Source of the DNA: Daejeonella sp.
GTDB lineage: Bacteria; Bacteroidota; Bacteroidia; Sphingobacteriales; Sphingobacteriaceae
Length of the DNA: 64,000 nucleotides
NCBI RefSeq assembly: GCF_017495225.1
Contig: NZ_JAFEIG010000005.1
Coordinates: 62,001-126,000, forward strand
Reading direction: 5' to 3'
Shown: in pieces, positions 1-9,181 of the stretch
How positions within the stretch are numbered: the first letter of the stretch is position 1
Layout of the letters: each line of letters begins with the position of its first letter
Notes under the pieces: model-generated
Seen by the model: only the letters and a program-made list of their open reading frames with translations
Databases searched by the model: none
What the model was told of the DNA's origin: nothing
Program-made: the position numbers and the translations under genes

Positions 1-13
1 CTTATAATTGAAT

Positions 14-48
14 AAAAAAGCTGCACAAATGATTTGTGCAGCTTTTTC
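14..48. terminator. Bidirectional intrinsic terminator
   Basis: A perfect 12-bp inverted repeat (agctgcacaaat and its complement, 19-30 and 32-43) is flanked by an A-run on the left and a T-run on the right. It can therefore stop transcription from both sides. It lies just past the stop codon of the minus-strand gene at 69-683 and would also serve a plus-strand gene to the left of the window. Confidence 0.85.
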
Positions 49-68
49 GTTTTTAATTTAATAATAAA

Positions 69-683
69 TCAGGACTTTTTCTTTTGTTCCAATAAGTCCT
101 CCACCCGATTTCTTTCTGTTTGCAGTTCTCTGCCTAATTTCTTTTCACGTTCAGTGGCTTTAATGCGTTGTTCTCGAAGTTCTTCAAATAGTTGATCATA
201 TAATCCGATGCGGTAATTCGCTTCTTTTACAGCAACACGAGTCCGAATAAGTGCAAAAACCAATGCTAAAGCTAAAATTATTAAACCAAGCCATAGGTAA
301 ATAGAGACTGGATTATTGCCACTAACACTTCTAACTTCAGATTTTAGCTCCTCCAAACTATCTATTTTAGCTTGCATAGAAATGATTATATCATCGTTTT
401 GTGCAGGAGAAGATTTACCTTGTTGGATTAAACGTTTTTGATATTGTAAAGTATCGTTTATGTTTTTCCAAAATTCTTCAATTTTTGCTTTCTTGATATT
501 TTTATAAACCTTATATGAACCAGATCGGACAACCACTTGGACGTATTGTTCGGCTAGAGTACCACTAAGAGTGGGAGTCTTATTAATAGTCGTTGTGTCG
601 ACTATAGCCTCTTGTGCACTGGCATTAAAACAAAAACAGAAGACAAGAAATAGATTTACTATGGGGATAAATTTCTTATTCAT
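69..683 (-). CDS. Membrane-anchored coiled-coil protein of unknown function
   Basis: A 204-residue protein. Residues 1-23 form a signal peptide ending ASAQ. Residues about 55-120 are charged and helical. One hydrophobic transmembrane segment (IYLWLGLIILALALVFAL) lies near 128-147, followed by a charged coiled-coil tail rich in E, K and R. Proteins of this size and layout are widespread in Bacteroidota, and from memory some databases label them tRNA (guanine-N1)-methyltransferase, but nothing here resembles the TrmD knot fold. I would treat any such name as an error. The gene stands alone with a terminator directly downstream. Confidence 0.75.
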   Translation of the reverse strand: MNKKFIPIVNLFLVFCFCFNASAQEAIVDTTTINKTPTLSGTLAEQYVQVVVRSGSYKVYKNIKKAKIEEFWKNINDTLQYQKRLIQQGKSSPAQNDDIIISMQAKIDSLEELKSEVRSVSGNNPVSIYLWLGLIILALALVFALIRTRVAVKEANYRIGLYDQLFEELREQRIKATEREKKLGRELQTERNRVEDLLEQKKKS

Positions 684-1000
684 GATAATTTTTTATACAA
701 ATAAATGATTTATAATGATTTAAATATAATTTATTTATTCAAAAATTAAATATTTATGTCATTATATGACAATATTGTTTTAAAAAGATCGTTAAAAAAT
801 ATTTTTTTTCTTTTTTTACTGCTCGTCTGATTGTTTAGAATGATACAATCTTGATTCTAATCAATGGGGCTTTAACGAATAAATAGACTGTAATATTTAT
901 TCCAGTTGATTGATTTTAGGTGAAATAATAAATTTTCCAATTCCACAGAAACTCGAATAGGTCTCTAGTTTGAAAGATAGTAATGAATCTTTTTCGAATA
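684..1000. other. Gene-free AT-rich spacer
   Basis: These 317 bases separate two minus-strand genes. The stretch is AT-rich with long T and A runs. I see no convincing open reading frame, hairpin terminator or exact TTG/TAnnTTTG promoter. It should hold the promoter of the 69-683 gene, but I cannot place it. Confidence 0.5.
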
Positions 1001-2143
1001 TTAATTAAGTGACTTATCAATTACATTTAATAAATTTTCATCGGGATCATTAAAATATTCCCAGAAAAATATACCTGCAAGTTTATTCTTTTTAATGTAT
1101 TTAGTTTTTAGTTTAATGGAGCGTTTATCATCATAGGTAATAAATACTTTTGTTGCAGGGTTAAATAGGTAGGGTGCTTTTGCATGTTTGTCCCAATAGC
1201 TTTTGTAACCATTTTTATTGATAAACTCATTTTTAAGTTTTGCAAAACCTCCACCTTGGCCAATAACGGCTTTAGATTGAGGTACTTGTGGTTGATTTAA
1301 GCCATTTTTTTTTGTTGTTTCAGCTTCTCTACTCTTTCCATAAAATGCTGCACCTATGCCTATTTTATTAGCAGGAACACCCGCTGCCATGAAGTGTAAT
1401 ACTGATTGATGTACTGAGCTTCCACCTTCTAATCCTTTAGATGGGAAAAGGTTGGTATGATGATTTACGTTTTTGCCGCCATAATCATAAGTCATGATTA
1501 GGATATAGTCTAATATTTCTGCTACTTGGGCCATTTCAGTATTATTAACGAAAGATTTTGAACCACCTACTGCTGTAGTCAGTAAGTATTTTCTACCTTT
1601 TTCAGCTTCAAGTTTGTTTAATTCTGCACGAATTTCTTTAAACATTAGGGTAAAGTTCTGTTTATCTTCAGGACGATAGACATTACCCTCTTCCCCTTTC
1701 ATAGCAGGATATTCCCAGTCGATGTCTACGCCATCTAGATTGAACTCTTTTATAATATCAACGCTACTTTTTGCAAATAATTTTCTGGAGCTTGGTGTTA
1801 GAACTGCATCCGAAAAATTTTCACTCCAGGACCATCCACCAATTGAAATCAAAATTTTGAGATCAGGATTTATTTTTTTGAGTTCATTTAATTTGCGAAA
1901 GTTTGTAGAATCGGTTTTTAGATTCGTTAAAAATGCAGCACTATCTTTTACATTTACAAAAGCATAGTTTATGTGAGTTAGTTTCTTAGCATCTATATCT
2001 TCTACATTCACTAATCCGCGGTAGCCACCAACATACCCGTTTACAACAAATTTACTTTTATCTTGGGCTGATAGATTAATTAGAAAGCTAATAGAGATAA
2101 GGACCGTTAGGAAGCCACTGATTATTGAAAAGTGCTTTTTCAT
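1001..2143 (-). CDS. Secreted glycoside hydrolase family 18 (chitinase-type)
   Basis: A 380-residue GH18 enzyme expected to cut beta-1,4 bonds in chitin or related GlcNAc polymers outside the cytoplasm. Residues 1-27 are a signal peptide ending LSAQ. The family signature SIGGWSWS lies at 100-107 and the catalytic DGVDIDWEYP motif at 137-146, with D140, D142 and the acid/base E144 all present. The late Trp in FFWEYFND fits the end of the TIM barrel. There is no visible carbohydrate-binding module or T9SS tail, so it is a single-domain enzyme. It is divergent from the OmpA-like gene on its right. Substrate (chitin versus peptidoglycan or glycoprotein N-glycan) cannot be told from sequence alone. 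Confidence 0.9.
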   Translation of the reverse strand: MKKHFSIISGFLTVLISISFLINLSAQDKSKFVVNGYVGGYRGLVNVEDIDAKKLTHINYAFVNVKDSAAFLTNLKTDSTNFRKLNELKKINPDLKILISIGGWSWSENFSDAVLTPSSRKLFAKSSVDIIKEFNLDGVDIDWEYPAMKGEEGNVYRPEDKQNFTLMFKEIRAELNKLEAEKGRKYLLTTAVGGSKSFVNNTEMAQVAEILDYILIMTYDYGGKNVNHHTNLFPSKGLEGGSSVHQSVLHFMAAGVPANKIGIGAAFYGKSREAETTKKNGLNQPQVPQSKAVIGQGGGFAKLKNEFINKNGYKSYWDKHAKAPYLFNPATKVFITYDDKRSIKLKTKYIKKNKLAGIFFWEYFNDPDENLLNVIDKSLN

Positions 2144-2264
2144 ATTTCGTTTTTTATACTCTACAAGATATTAAAAATTAAATTATTTTTCTTTGTTAAA
2201 AACTTGCTATCAAAGCCCTTTAGTAGTAGATTTAGAGAAATTAATTATTAAACCTTCATCCTTA

Positions 2265-2852
2265 ATGAAAAATTTAAAAAGTACATTTTCGACAATTTCA
2301 TTTGCGTTTTTAATGGCAGTTGTGTTATTTCCTTCTTGTAAACCTAAGAAGATTGTGAGTCAGCCGATTGTTCAAGCACCTGTTCAAGAAGCTCCAAAAC
2401 CTGTTGTTGAGACAGATTCTGATGGCGATGGAATTCCAGATTCTAAAGATAATTGCCCAAACAAGGCAGGTACATCAGCTAATGGTGGTTGCCCAGAAAT
2501 CCCAAAAGCAGTTGATCCAACATTTAACTATAAAAATATTTTATTTGAATTTAACTCTTCTGTTTTAAAAACAGCTTCATATTCTGTGCTTGATGAGATT
2601 GCGAGAGAGATGAAAAAATACCCTTCTATGAGCTTTTATTTAAATGGCCATTCATCTGCTGAAGGTACAGATAAAAGAAATATGACATTATCTATAGATA
2701 GAGCTACTGCAGTAAAAACTTATTTGGTAAGTGCTGGAATTAGTTCTTCTAACTTAGATGCAAGGGGTTTTGGTGAGTCGATGCCAATTGTTTCAAACGA
2801 TTCAGAATCTGGACGCCAGTTAAACCGTAGAGTAGAAATCAAGAAAAAATAA
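2265..2852 (+). CDS. OmpA-family outer-membrane lipoprotein with TSP3 repeat
   Basis: Starting at the ATG at 2265 gives 195 residues with a lipoprotein signal (hydrophobic stretch, then FPSC, lipidated C25). An upstream in-frame start at 2193 would put 24 unlikely residues before the signal, so I rejected it. A thrombospondin type 3 calcium-binding motif (DSDGDGIPDSKDNCP) follows at about residues 52-66. Residues about 85-195 form an OmpA-like peptidoglycan-binding domain with NGHSSAEGTDKRN, LSIDRA and NRRVEI. The expected role is tethering outer membrane to peptidoglycan. A strong terminator follows. Confidence 0.88.
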   Translation: MKNLKSTFSTISFAFLMAVVLFPSCKPKKIVSQPIVQAPVQEAPKPVVETDSDGDGIPDSKDNCPNKAGTSANGGCPEIPKAVDPTFNYKNILFEFNSSVLKTASYSVLDEIAREMKKYPSMSFYLNGHSSAEGTDKRNMTLSIDRATAVKTYLVSAGISSSNLDARGFGESMPIVSNDSESGRQLNRRVEIKKK

Positions 2853-2869
2853 TTTTTTCAATTATTGAA

Positions 2870-2902
2870 AGGTGCTTAGTTTTTCGCTAAGCACCTTTTT
2901 TT
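2870..2902 (+). terminator. Intrinsic terminator after OmpA-like gene
   Basis: A 10-bp perfect stem (aggtgcttag / ctaagcacct, 2870-2879 and 2887-2896) with a 7-nt loop is followed by a run of seven T. It lies 17 bases after the stop codon. Confidence 0.9.
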
Positions 2903-2989
2903 ATGTAATTTTTTTTGATAATAATTAATTTATTCATCTAAAATTCATCTTGGGTTTTCATTTTAGTATTAAATATTAAATATGATATT

Positions 2990-3622
2990 ATGAAAGCAAT
3001 AGGAATTCAAGTGAATAATTTAAACGCTATTTCAAAATTAAATGGCAGAAAATTTCGTCCAACTGAGGACCAGTTAGTGTTGGCTTTAAAAAACATGGAT
3101 CGAGGTGCAATGAATTCTTTGTATCGAATGTATTCAGATTCACTTTACCGTGTAATTTCTACTATTGTGCAAGTTGAGGAAGTGGCACAAGATATTTTAC
3201 AAGAAACTTTTATTAAAATTTGGAAGTCTTTTGGTCAGTATGATCCAAGTAAAGGAAGATTATATACTTGGATGGCTAGACTAGCAAAAAATCTGGCAAT
3301 TGACTATTTGAGAAGTGTTAATCACCGGAATTGTTCCTCAAATGAAGATCTTTCTGAGCTTACTCAACAAATTGATCAAAAATTTCAGGTTTCGTACAAT
3401 CCAGAAACTATAGGTGTTAAAGAAATGATTCGTATTTTGAATGAAGATCAGAAATTGGCATTGGATTTGATTTATTTTAAAGGATATACCCATGTTCAAG
3501 CTGCCGAGGAGTTGAAAATTTCTGTAGGAATCCTTCGCTCACGATTACAATCTTCGATTAATGCTTTACGTAAGATATTTACAAATGACCAATCTTTTAA
3601 TCCTGCATTAATGATTAATTGA
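2990..3622 (+). CDS. ECF-type sigma-70 family RNA polymerase sigma factor
   Basis: A 210-residue sigma factor. Region 2 is visible at about residues 26-110 (AMNSLYRMYSDSLYRVI, then DILQETFIKIWKSFGQYD and TWMARLAKNLAIDYLRS). Region 4 lies at about 150-200 (DLIYFKGYTHVQAAEELKIS followed by a recognition helix ILRSRLQSSINALRK). There is no region 1.1 or 3, as expected for group 4 (ECF) factors. No anti-sigma factor gene sits beside it; the next gene is a secreted protein of unknown function. Regulon and inducing signal are unknown. In many Bacteroidota such a factor is paired with a FecR-like protein, which is absent here. Confidence 0.88.
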   Translation: MKAIGIQVNNLNAISKLNGRKFRPTEDQLVLALKNMDRGAMNSLYRMYSDSLYRVISTIVQVEEVAQDILQETFIKIWKSFGQYDPSKGRLYTWMARLAKNLAIDYLRSVNHRNCSSNEDLSELTQQIDQKFQVSYNPETIGVKEMIRILNEDQKLALDLIYFKGYTHVQAAEELKISVGILRSRLQSSINALRKIFTNDQSFNPALMIN

Positions 3623-3668
3623 TTAGGATAAAATAAATGGTACTTTTATATAAGCTATCATTTTTGTA

Positions 3669-4223
3669 TTGAAAATTGTACTAATAATCTTCTTTATCTC
3701 TATGTGTTTTGTTCCTGCGCGAGTTTTTGCACAGGAACAAAATATACTTAAGCAAAGTAGGGACATTGATTATGTTGCATTAAATCCATTTTTGGAAAAA
3801 TTAGAAAAGCAAAATGACTTTGTAATAGCCTTTCGAGTGTTGGTTAGTGCAATTCCTGATTCAGCAGCCAATTATTTTGTTTTAACTAAGAATGCGAATC
3901 AGTTCAAAGCTTTTAAAATGAGCATTAAGTTGGAGGAATTGAATTTGCCAAATGCTAAATTGGAGCTAATTTGGGCGAATTTTGTACAAAACGGACTCCT
4001 CAGTATGAAGGATGAGAGAGATTTGGTGGATGTTTGTCCTAAAAAATATCATATTTATAATGCTCATTCATACGAGTTTACTATTCTTTCAAAAGGCAAA
4101 ATAAAAACATTAACGTACTATTATCCAGAGTATTACGACGAGGCTTGCCCTGGTATGGATGGGCGAAAAAAGATTATTAATTCTGTGGCTATAGTTGAGC
4201 TTTTAAAATTCAAAAATGATTAA
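3669..4223 (+). CDS. Secreted protein of unknown function
   Basis: I do not recognise this 184-residue protein. Starting at the TTG at 3669 gives a good signal peptide (hydrophobic residues 3-20, ending RVFAQ); the next ATG at 3702 would cut the signal in half, so TTG is preferred, though with some doubt. The mature part is mixed alpha/beta with two cysteines (in DVCPKKY and EACPGMD) and a Tyr-rich stretch (TYYYPEYYDEAC). It begins 46 bases after the sigma factor and may be co-transcribed with it. Its stop codon overlaps that of the convergent antiporter gene. Confidence 0.65.
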   Translation: MKIVLIIFFISMCFVPARVFAQEQNILKQSRDIDYVALNPFLEKLEKQNDFVIAFRVLVSAIPDSAANYFVLTKNANQFKAFKMSIKLEELNLPNAKLELIWANFVQNGLLSMKDERDLVDVCPKKYHIYNAHSYEFTILSKGKIKTLTYYYPEYYDEACPGMDGRKKIINSVAIVELLKFKND

Positions 4224-6487
4224 GATTCATTGAGTTTTTGGATTTTCATTCTTTCACCAACAATCCAAATAATATCACCCCATTCAAAAATTGTTAATGA
4301 ATTAGGATTTAAGATTCGTTCATTTTTACGTTCAATACCAATAATTAATCCGTTGGTTTTTTCTCTAATTCCGGATTCCCGTACTGTTTTGCCCTTTAAT
4401 TTATTATATTCATCAACCTGAATTTTTTGAACAACAATATCGTCAATATTATAATCGTGTGTTTCAGGGTTTTCAATTGAGTCAAAAATCGGTTTAAAAA
4501 CTTGCAATTGTTCGTCTGTAGCAATGATTCCTACGTGATCAAATGGCAATAGTTTTTTGATACGAGAGGGGGCATATATTAATTGTTCACCGCGTTTTAT
4601 ATAGGCAATGTTAACACCATATTGTTCTCTCCATGCTAGTTCCTCAAGGGTTTTACCGGTGTAATCGGCATTTGGGTTAACTTCTAGGTCAACAATATGT
4701 GCTTCCCATGGTGCTAATTCAGATTCTGGTTTGAAATGATCTCTAAGTAGTTTTTCGGAATGTAATTTCTCTTCTGCGGCAATTTCTCTTGCGTTTAAAT
4801 TATTTAAAAACCTTTTTTCAAGACGCTGATAAAAGTTTTGAATACGCTGTGAAAATATTTGCAATACAATTGTGATGATTGGTAAAGCAATTAAAATTGC
4901 AATTGATGTAGAAAACAAACGACTAATCCAAAATCCTATTAATGAAATACCGATTATGATTCTACTAATTTCGAGAATAAGTAAAGGTCCTTTATTATAA
5001 TTTTTGTCGAGCCATAATTCTTTATAATCCATTTTGCCTGGTCTTTTCGCCATTAAAGCCCATAAAAATGGTGCCGCAAGTCCGAAGGAAATAACCAATG
5101 TAATAATTCCTGAAAGTACAGGATTTGTGATTTTTGTATTTAAAAACGGCAAAAAAACATTTGTGGACAACAGCATTAATGCAAGCAGAATGATACCATT
5201 GGTAACTGCAATTTTCAAATAAGATTTAAATACTTTCTTCCAATTTTTTTCAGCTTGAATGTTTTGGGTGCTCGATGAATAGTTTGATAGGGCTATAAGC
5301 CAATTTTTAGGTAGTATTTTGGTAATATATTCATATATTTTATCTGAATATTTAATTCTATATGGAGTTGTAAAGGTTGTTATTACTGAAGCGCCAACAG
5401 CAACTGGAAACAGAAAAGTACTTGTAACACCTAATGTCAAACCTAATGAGGCCACAATAAATGCAAACTCACCTATCTGGGCCAAACTCATACCAACTTG
5501 TATGGATTGTTTAAGTGATTGGCCCGATAATAAAGCACCAAATGTGGAGCTAATAAAGCGACCAAATAATATTAATAATGTAACCCAAAGTATTGCCCAG
5601 CGGTGTTCCATCATTGCATTTGGATCTATAAGCATACCTACAGAAACAAAAAATACAGCGCCGAAGAGGTCTTTTACTGGTTTAATTAGGTGCTCAATTT
5701 TTTCTGCCTTAGTGGTTTCAGCGAGTATTGATCCCATAATAAATGCACCTAATTCGGCCGAAAAGCCAGATTGTTTTGCTACAATAACCATTCCTAAGCA
5801 TAGGCCAATAGCAAGTATTAATAAGGTTTCATCATCTAAAAGGGATTTTGCCTTTTTTAATAAAGTTGGCAATAAAAATATTCCTGCGATAAACCATAAT
5901 AGTAAGAAAAACAATAGTTTTCCAACTGTAAAAAGCATCTCAGTTTCCTCAAATTGATTTGTAATAGCTATTGTTGATAATAAAACCATCAATAGAATAA
6001 CGACAATATCTTCAACTACCAAAATTCCAAAGACTACTTGGGCATATTGCTTAGTTTTAACACCTAATTCATCAAAAGCTTTTATAATGATTGTTGTAGA
6101 GGAACTTGCAAGCATCCCTCCAAGAAATAGGCTATCCATAAAAGACCAGCCCATTAATTTCCCAACAAAATAACCTGAGGCGGTGATAAAGGCAATGCCT
6201 ATTAAACCCGTGATAGATGCTGGCCCACCAACTCGAACTAATTTTTTAAAGCTAAACTCCAATCCCAAGCTAAACAATAGAAATATTACGCCAATTTCAG
6301 CAAGAGTCTTTATGTTTTCGGTGTCTGCTACAGTGGGTGTAATTGATAAAGTGGGTCCAACCAAAAAGCCTGCAATAATATAACCTAGTACAAGCGGCTG
6401 CTTTAATTTTCTAAAAACTATTGTGGTTATAGCAGCAACGATTAATATAAGTGCTAGATCTTCAATAAGTTTTGGTAAGTGCCCCAT
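4220..6487 (-). CDS. CPA2-family cation:proton antiporter with C-terminal RCK_C domains
   Basis: A 755-residue inner-membrane protein of the KefB/YbaL/RosB type, expected to exchange K+ or Na+ for H+. Residues about 5-390 contain some dozen transmembrane segments typical of Na_H_Exchanger (for example VLGYIIAGFLVGP, IFLLFSLGLEFSF, GFSAELGAFIMGS). A second, shorter membrane block lies at about 425-560. The cytoplasmic tail has two TrkA-C (RCK_C) like domains at about 590-670 and 683-755, the usual ligand-gating modules. I see no Rossmann TrkA-N (NAD-binding) domain, which separates it from classical KefB/KefC. Adjacent genes give no hint about the ion transported. Confidence 0.88.
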   Translation of the reverse strand: MGHLPKLIEDLALILIVAAITTIVFRKLKQPLVLGYIIAGFLVGPTLSITPTVADTENIKTLAEIGVIFLLFSLGLEFSFKKLVRVGGPASITGLIGIAFITASGYFVGKLMGWSFMDSLFLGGMLASSSTTIIIKAFDELGVKTKQYAQVVFGILVVEDIVVILLMVLLSTIAITNQFEETEMLFTVGKLLFFLLLWFIAGIFLLPTLLKKAKSLLDDETLLILAIGLCLGMVIVAKQSGFSAELGAFIMGSILAETTKAEKIEHLIKPVKDLFGAVFFVSVGMLIDPNAMMEHRWAILWVTLLILFGRFISSTFGALLSGQSLKQSIQVGMSLAQIGEFAFIVASLGLTLGVTSTFLFPVAVGASVITTFTTPYRIKYSDKIYEYITKILPKNWLIALSNYSSSTQNIQAEKNWKKVFKSYLKIAVTNGIILLALMLLSTNVFLPFLNTKITNPVLSGIITLVISFGLAAPFLWALMAKRPGKMDYKELWLDKNYNKGPLLILEISRIIIGISLIGFWISRLFSTSIAILIALPIITIVLQIFSQRIQNFYQRLEKRFLNNLNAREIAAEEKLHSEKLLRDHFKPESELAPWEAHIVDLEVNPNADYTGKTLEELAWREQYGVNIAYIKRGEQLIYAPSRIKKLLPFDHVGIIATDEQLQVFKPIFDSIENPETHDYNIDDIVVQKIQVDEYNKLKGKTVRESGIREKTNGLIIGIERKNERILNPNSLTIFEWGDIIWIVGERMKIQKLNES

Positions 6488-6686
6488 TAATTTTTTATTT
6501 TAGTCTACGCTTGCCTACTAATATAGCAATAAATAGAGCTAAAAAAGCTATTTTGGAGGTTAAATGATTCTAATTTTGAGTTTTGACACTTACATTATTA
6601 GGCAAATAAATTGATATTCAATTTTGATCAATTGTGGGATTGAAATGCTTAATGTTATCATTACTTTTATATTAAAAAAAATCAAT

Positions 6687-6902
6687 ATGATTAATGGCAT
6701 AAATTACATTACAGATGAAAGTGGCAGTAAAAAGGCTATTTTACTCGATTTAATCCAGTTCAAAAAGGACAGAGTATCAGCAGAAGCAATTTTTGAACAA
6801 CTTTCTGAACTCCAAACCTTGATTAATGATGCTGGAGTAGAAAAAAAAGCAGCTAACACTTGGGAAATGGCTAAAGAAAAACTGAAGAATTTAAAATCTT
6901 AA
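6687..6902 (+). CDS. Small antitoxin-like protein without a visible toxin partner
   Basis: Starting at the ATG at 6687 gives 71 residues; a longer reading from 6624 adds an implausible hydrophobic leader. The pattern is a beta strand (INYITDESGSKKAILLDL) leading into a helical charged C-terminus. This resembles the Phd/YefM-like or other small antitoxins of Bacteroidota that begin with YITDExGxKKAV. Such proteins normally precede a RelE/ParE-type toxin, yet no toxin reading frame exists between here and accA. It is followed by a hairpin at 6942-6972. The antitoxin label is inference from pattern only. Confidence 0.55.
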   Translation: MINGINYITDESGSKKAILLDLIQFKKDRVSAEAIFEQLSELQTLINDAGVEKKAANTWEMAKEKLKNLKS

Positions 6903-6941
6903 TTGATTTTATAATTACCTCATTTACTTGTATTTAATGCG

Positions 6942-6975
6942 ACAAATTATTTCTTTAAAAGAAATAATTTGTTTT
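6942..6975 (+). terminator. AT-rich hairpin, likely terminator
   Basis: A perfect 15-bp inverted repeat (6942-6956 and 6958-6972, acaaattatttcttt with its complement) is followed by T-rich sequence. Its position after the antitoxin-like gene and before accA fits a terminator, though the stem has almost no GC. Confidence 0.55.
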
Positions 6976-7083
6976 ATATTTGATTTTTTAAGCTTGAAAT
7001 GATTTTATTTTTAGTATTTTGAAAATAGCTTTATTCGCGATAGCTTTAATTTTCCTAATTTAGCGGAATCATTTAAAAAGCCA

Positions 7084-8040
7084 ATGAGTACAACATTTGA
7101 TTTTGAAAAGCCTATTGCAGACTTAGAGTTGCAGATTGAAAAGGTGAAACAGATTTCTGAAAAGACCAAGGTTGATATGAATGCAACCATTGTCGAATTG
7201 GAAACAAAACTTGAGGCTACCCGTCATCAGGTTTATTCTAATCTTACTGGATGGCAAAATGTTCAAATTTCAAGACATCCAGATAGGCCATACACTTTGT
7301 CATACATTGAAATGATCTGTGATGATTTTATTGAATTACATGGTGATCGTACGGTTAAAGATGATAAGGCTATTGTGGGTGGTTTTGCTAGCATTGGCGG
7401 TCAAACGGTTATGGTTATTGGACATCAGAAAGGTGTAAATACCAAGATGCGTCAGTACCGTAATTTTGGTATGGCTAATCCAGAGGGTTATAGAAAGGCG
7501 CTAAGGCTAATGAAACTCGCTGAAAAATTTAATAAGCCGGTTATTACATTTATCGATACTCCAGGTGCATTTCCTGGGCTTGAAGCAGAGGAACGTGGAC
7601 AAGGAGAGGCTATTGCAAGGAATCTCTTGGAAATGTCTGTTTTAAAAGTGCCAATTATGTGTTTTATAGTTGGTGAAGGTGCCTCAGGTGGTGCTTTAGG
7701 TATTGGCATCGGCGACCGTGTTTATATGCTTGAGCATACTTGGTATTCGGTTATCTCACCTGAATCTTGTTCTTCAATTTTGTGGAGAAGCTGGGATTTT
7801 AAGGAAAGGGCTGCTGATTGTTTGAAATTGACAGCAGAAGATATGTATAAAAATAAGCTAATTGACGGGATAATTAAAGAGCCATTAGGTGGTGCTCATC
7901 ATAATCCAGAAGAAATGGCTAAAACGATACAAACTAAGATTATCGAAGATCTTAAGTTATTAGGTTCTCAGAATATTGATAAGGTTATTGAAGATCGTAT
8001 TGAAAAATTCTGTGCGATGGGGGTTGTTGTAGAAGCCTAA
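7084..8040 (+). CDS. accA: Acetyl-CoA carboxylase carboxyltransferase subunit alpha
   Basis: AccA with AccD transfers the carboxyl group from biotin to acetyl-CoA, giving malonyl-CoA for fatty-acid synthesis in the cytoplasm. The 318-residue length matches the family. Visible hallmarks are an N-terminal helical part, the HGDRTVKDD segment near residues 81-89, the crotonase-like core with [23 protein letters not shown] near 158-180, and [16 protein letters not shown] with its oxyanion-hole glycines near 198-213. It is a single gene with its own terminator; accD is not in this window, which is common in Bacteroidota. Confidence 0.97.
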   Translation: MSTTFDFEKPIADLELQIEKVKQISEKTKVDMNATIVELETKLEATRHQVYSNLTGWQNVQISRHPDRPYTLSYIEMICDDFIELHGDRTVKDDKAIVGGFASIGGQTVMVIGHQKGVNTKMRQYRNFGMANPEGYRKALRLMKLAEKFNKPVITFIDTPGAFPGLEAEERGQGEAIARNLLEMSVLKVPIMCFIVGEGASGGALGIGIGDRVYMLEHTWYSVISPESCSSILWRSWDFKERAADCLKLTAEDMYKNKLIDGIIKEPLGGAHHNPEEMAKTIQTKIIEDLKLLGSQNIDKVIEDRIEKFCAMGVVVEA

Positions 8041-8059
8041 TAAAAAAATCACTCGTACT

Positions 8060-8098
8060 ATCCCGAGTCTTGATTAATCAAGATTCGGGATTTTTTTT
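8060..8098. terminator. Terminator between convergent accA and ThuA-domain gene
   Basis: Arms tcccgagtcttgatt (8061-8075) and aatcaagattcggga (8076-8090) pair with one G-T wobble. A run of eight T follows on the plus strand. It ends accA transcription and may also act on the opposing gene that ends at 8109. Confidence 0.9.
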
Positions 8099-8108
8099 GA
8101 GTATGATT

Positions 8109-9128
8109 TTATTTTTCCAAGAAGTTCGCTGGACTTAATCCTTTTTCATATTTTCCGAAACCAAACATCGTTGCTTTGTATTCACCAATAATTTGAACAT
8201 CATTTTGTTCTGGGATTTTATTTTCTAATCCCACCGCCCAATAACTTGCATTTACAACTAGTCTACGTAGATCTTCACTTAATAAATCAACAGAAGCACC
8301 CATGGTGCTGGTAAATATTTTCGCTTTCTTTCCATTTTCCAGATTATGCGTTTTAATCCAGGCTATCGGCATTAGCGATTTAGTAAAACTGAGTGCTGAA
8401 TTTGGGGTCATTCCCAGGCTTGACTGCCCAAAAAGTAAGACTTGTGGGTTTTCACTTAGCGTACGAATTCCATATACATCTGAAGGTCCCCAGATATCAT
8501 TTACACCTCTCAAAATGGGATGATCTTTCAAAAGTCCGTTAACTAATGCTCTCGTTCCTTCTTTCCCATGGATTCCATGATGATCTATCCAAGTTTCACC
8601 CAATACTCTTTTTCCGTAGCCGCCTTCCCAACCTGGAACTTTACTGTTATAACTGTATTTTGCATAAGGGCTATTCTTATTCCGGGAATAATTAAATGCA
8701 TGTGTGGATGTACGTAGAGCAATTACAGGTTTACCCGAATTTGTGTACTCATCAAAATATTTCATTTGCTGGTCGGGTAGCTCCCTAAAGCGAATCAATA
8801 AAACCATTAAATCGGCTGTTCTAAGTTGCTCTAAACCCGGTATATTTGTCTGGTTTTCGGGATTTATCATATTTGTTGCCGAATCGATAGCGAAAAGAAC
8901 CGTGCATTTAAATCCATGTTTTTGGGATAGGATTTTAGCAAGCATCGGCAATCCCTCTTCTGATCTATATTCTTCATCTCCACTAATAAAAACAATATGC
9001 TTGCCTTTTCCTGGCCCCTCATTGCCCTGATAAACAAGCCATTGTGGTTTCTTTTGAGCGTGGGCTATGCTCAAATTGACGAATAGAATCATCAAAAGAG
9101 GAATATATTGCTTAATATTTTTTGACAT
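8109..9128 (-). CDS. Secreted ThuA-domain protein
   Basis: A 339-residue protein with a signal peptide (residues 1-24, ending AHAQ) and a ThuA-like glutamine-amidotransferase-type fold. Family landmarks are KHIVFISGDEEYRSEEGLP (about 43-61), DLMVLLIRFRELPD and TSTHAFNYSR. ThuA was named for trehalose utilisation, and secreted relatives in Bacteroidota and Planctomycetes occur with sugar dehydrogenase-like proteins. It lies 53 bases downstream of, and on the same strand as, the SGNH/propeller/cytochrome protein, so the two probably form one transcription unit for processing an extracellular carbohydrate. The reaction is not known. Confidence 0.85.
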   Translation of the reverse strand: MSKNIKQYIPLLMILFVNLSIAHAQKKPQWLVYQGNEGPGKGKHIVFISGDEEYRSEEGLPMLAKILSQKHGFKCTVLFAIDSATNMINPENQTNIPGLEQLRTADLMVLLIRFRELPDQQMKYFDEYTNSGKPVIALRTSTHAFNYSRNKNSPYAKYSYNSKVPGWEGGYGKRVLGETWIDHHGIHGKEGTRALVNGLLKDHPILRGVNDIWGPSDVYGIRTLSENPQVLLFGQSSLGMTPNSALSFTKSLMPIAWIKTHNLENGKKAKIFTSTMGASVDLLSEDLRRLVVNASYWAVGLENKIPEQNDVQIIGEYKATMFGFGKYEKGLSPANFLEK

Positions 9129-9181
9129 GTGATATTTTTTTAGTATATTATATTTAAGAACAATTAGTCATTAATAGTCAT

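Noticed and set aside
69..683. tRNA (guanine-N1)-methyltransferase
   Set aside because: The protein has a signal peptide, one membrane span and a coiled coil, with no methyltransferase motif.
5319..5957. A 212-codon plus-strand reading frame
   Set aside because: It lies fully inside the antiporter gene on the other strand and has no recognisable features; the antiporter has clear transmembrane and RCK_C domains.
6903..7083. Toxin gene next to the antitoxin-like protein
   Set aside because: The interval is only 181 bases, contains a hairpin and has no reading frame of useful length on either strand.
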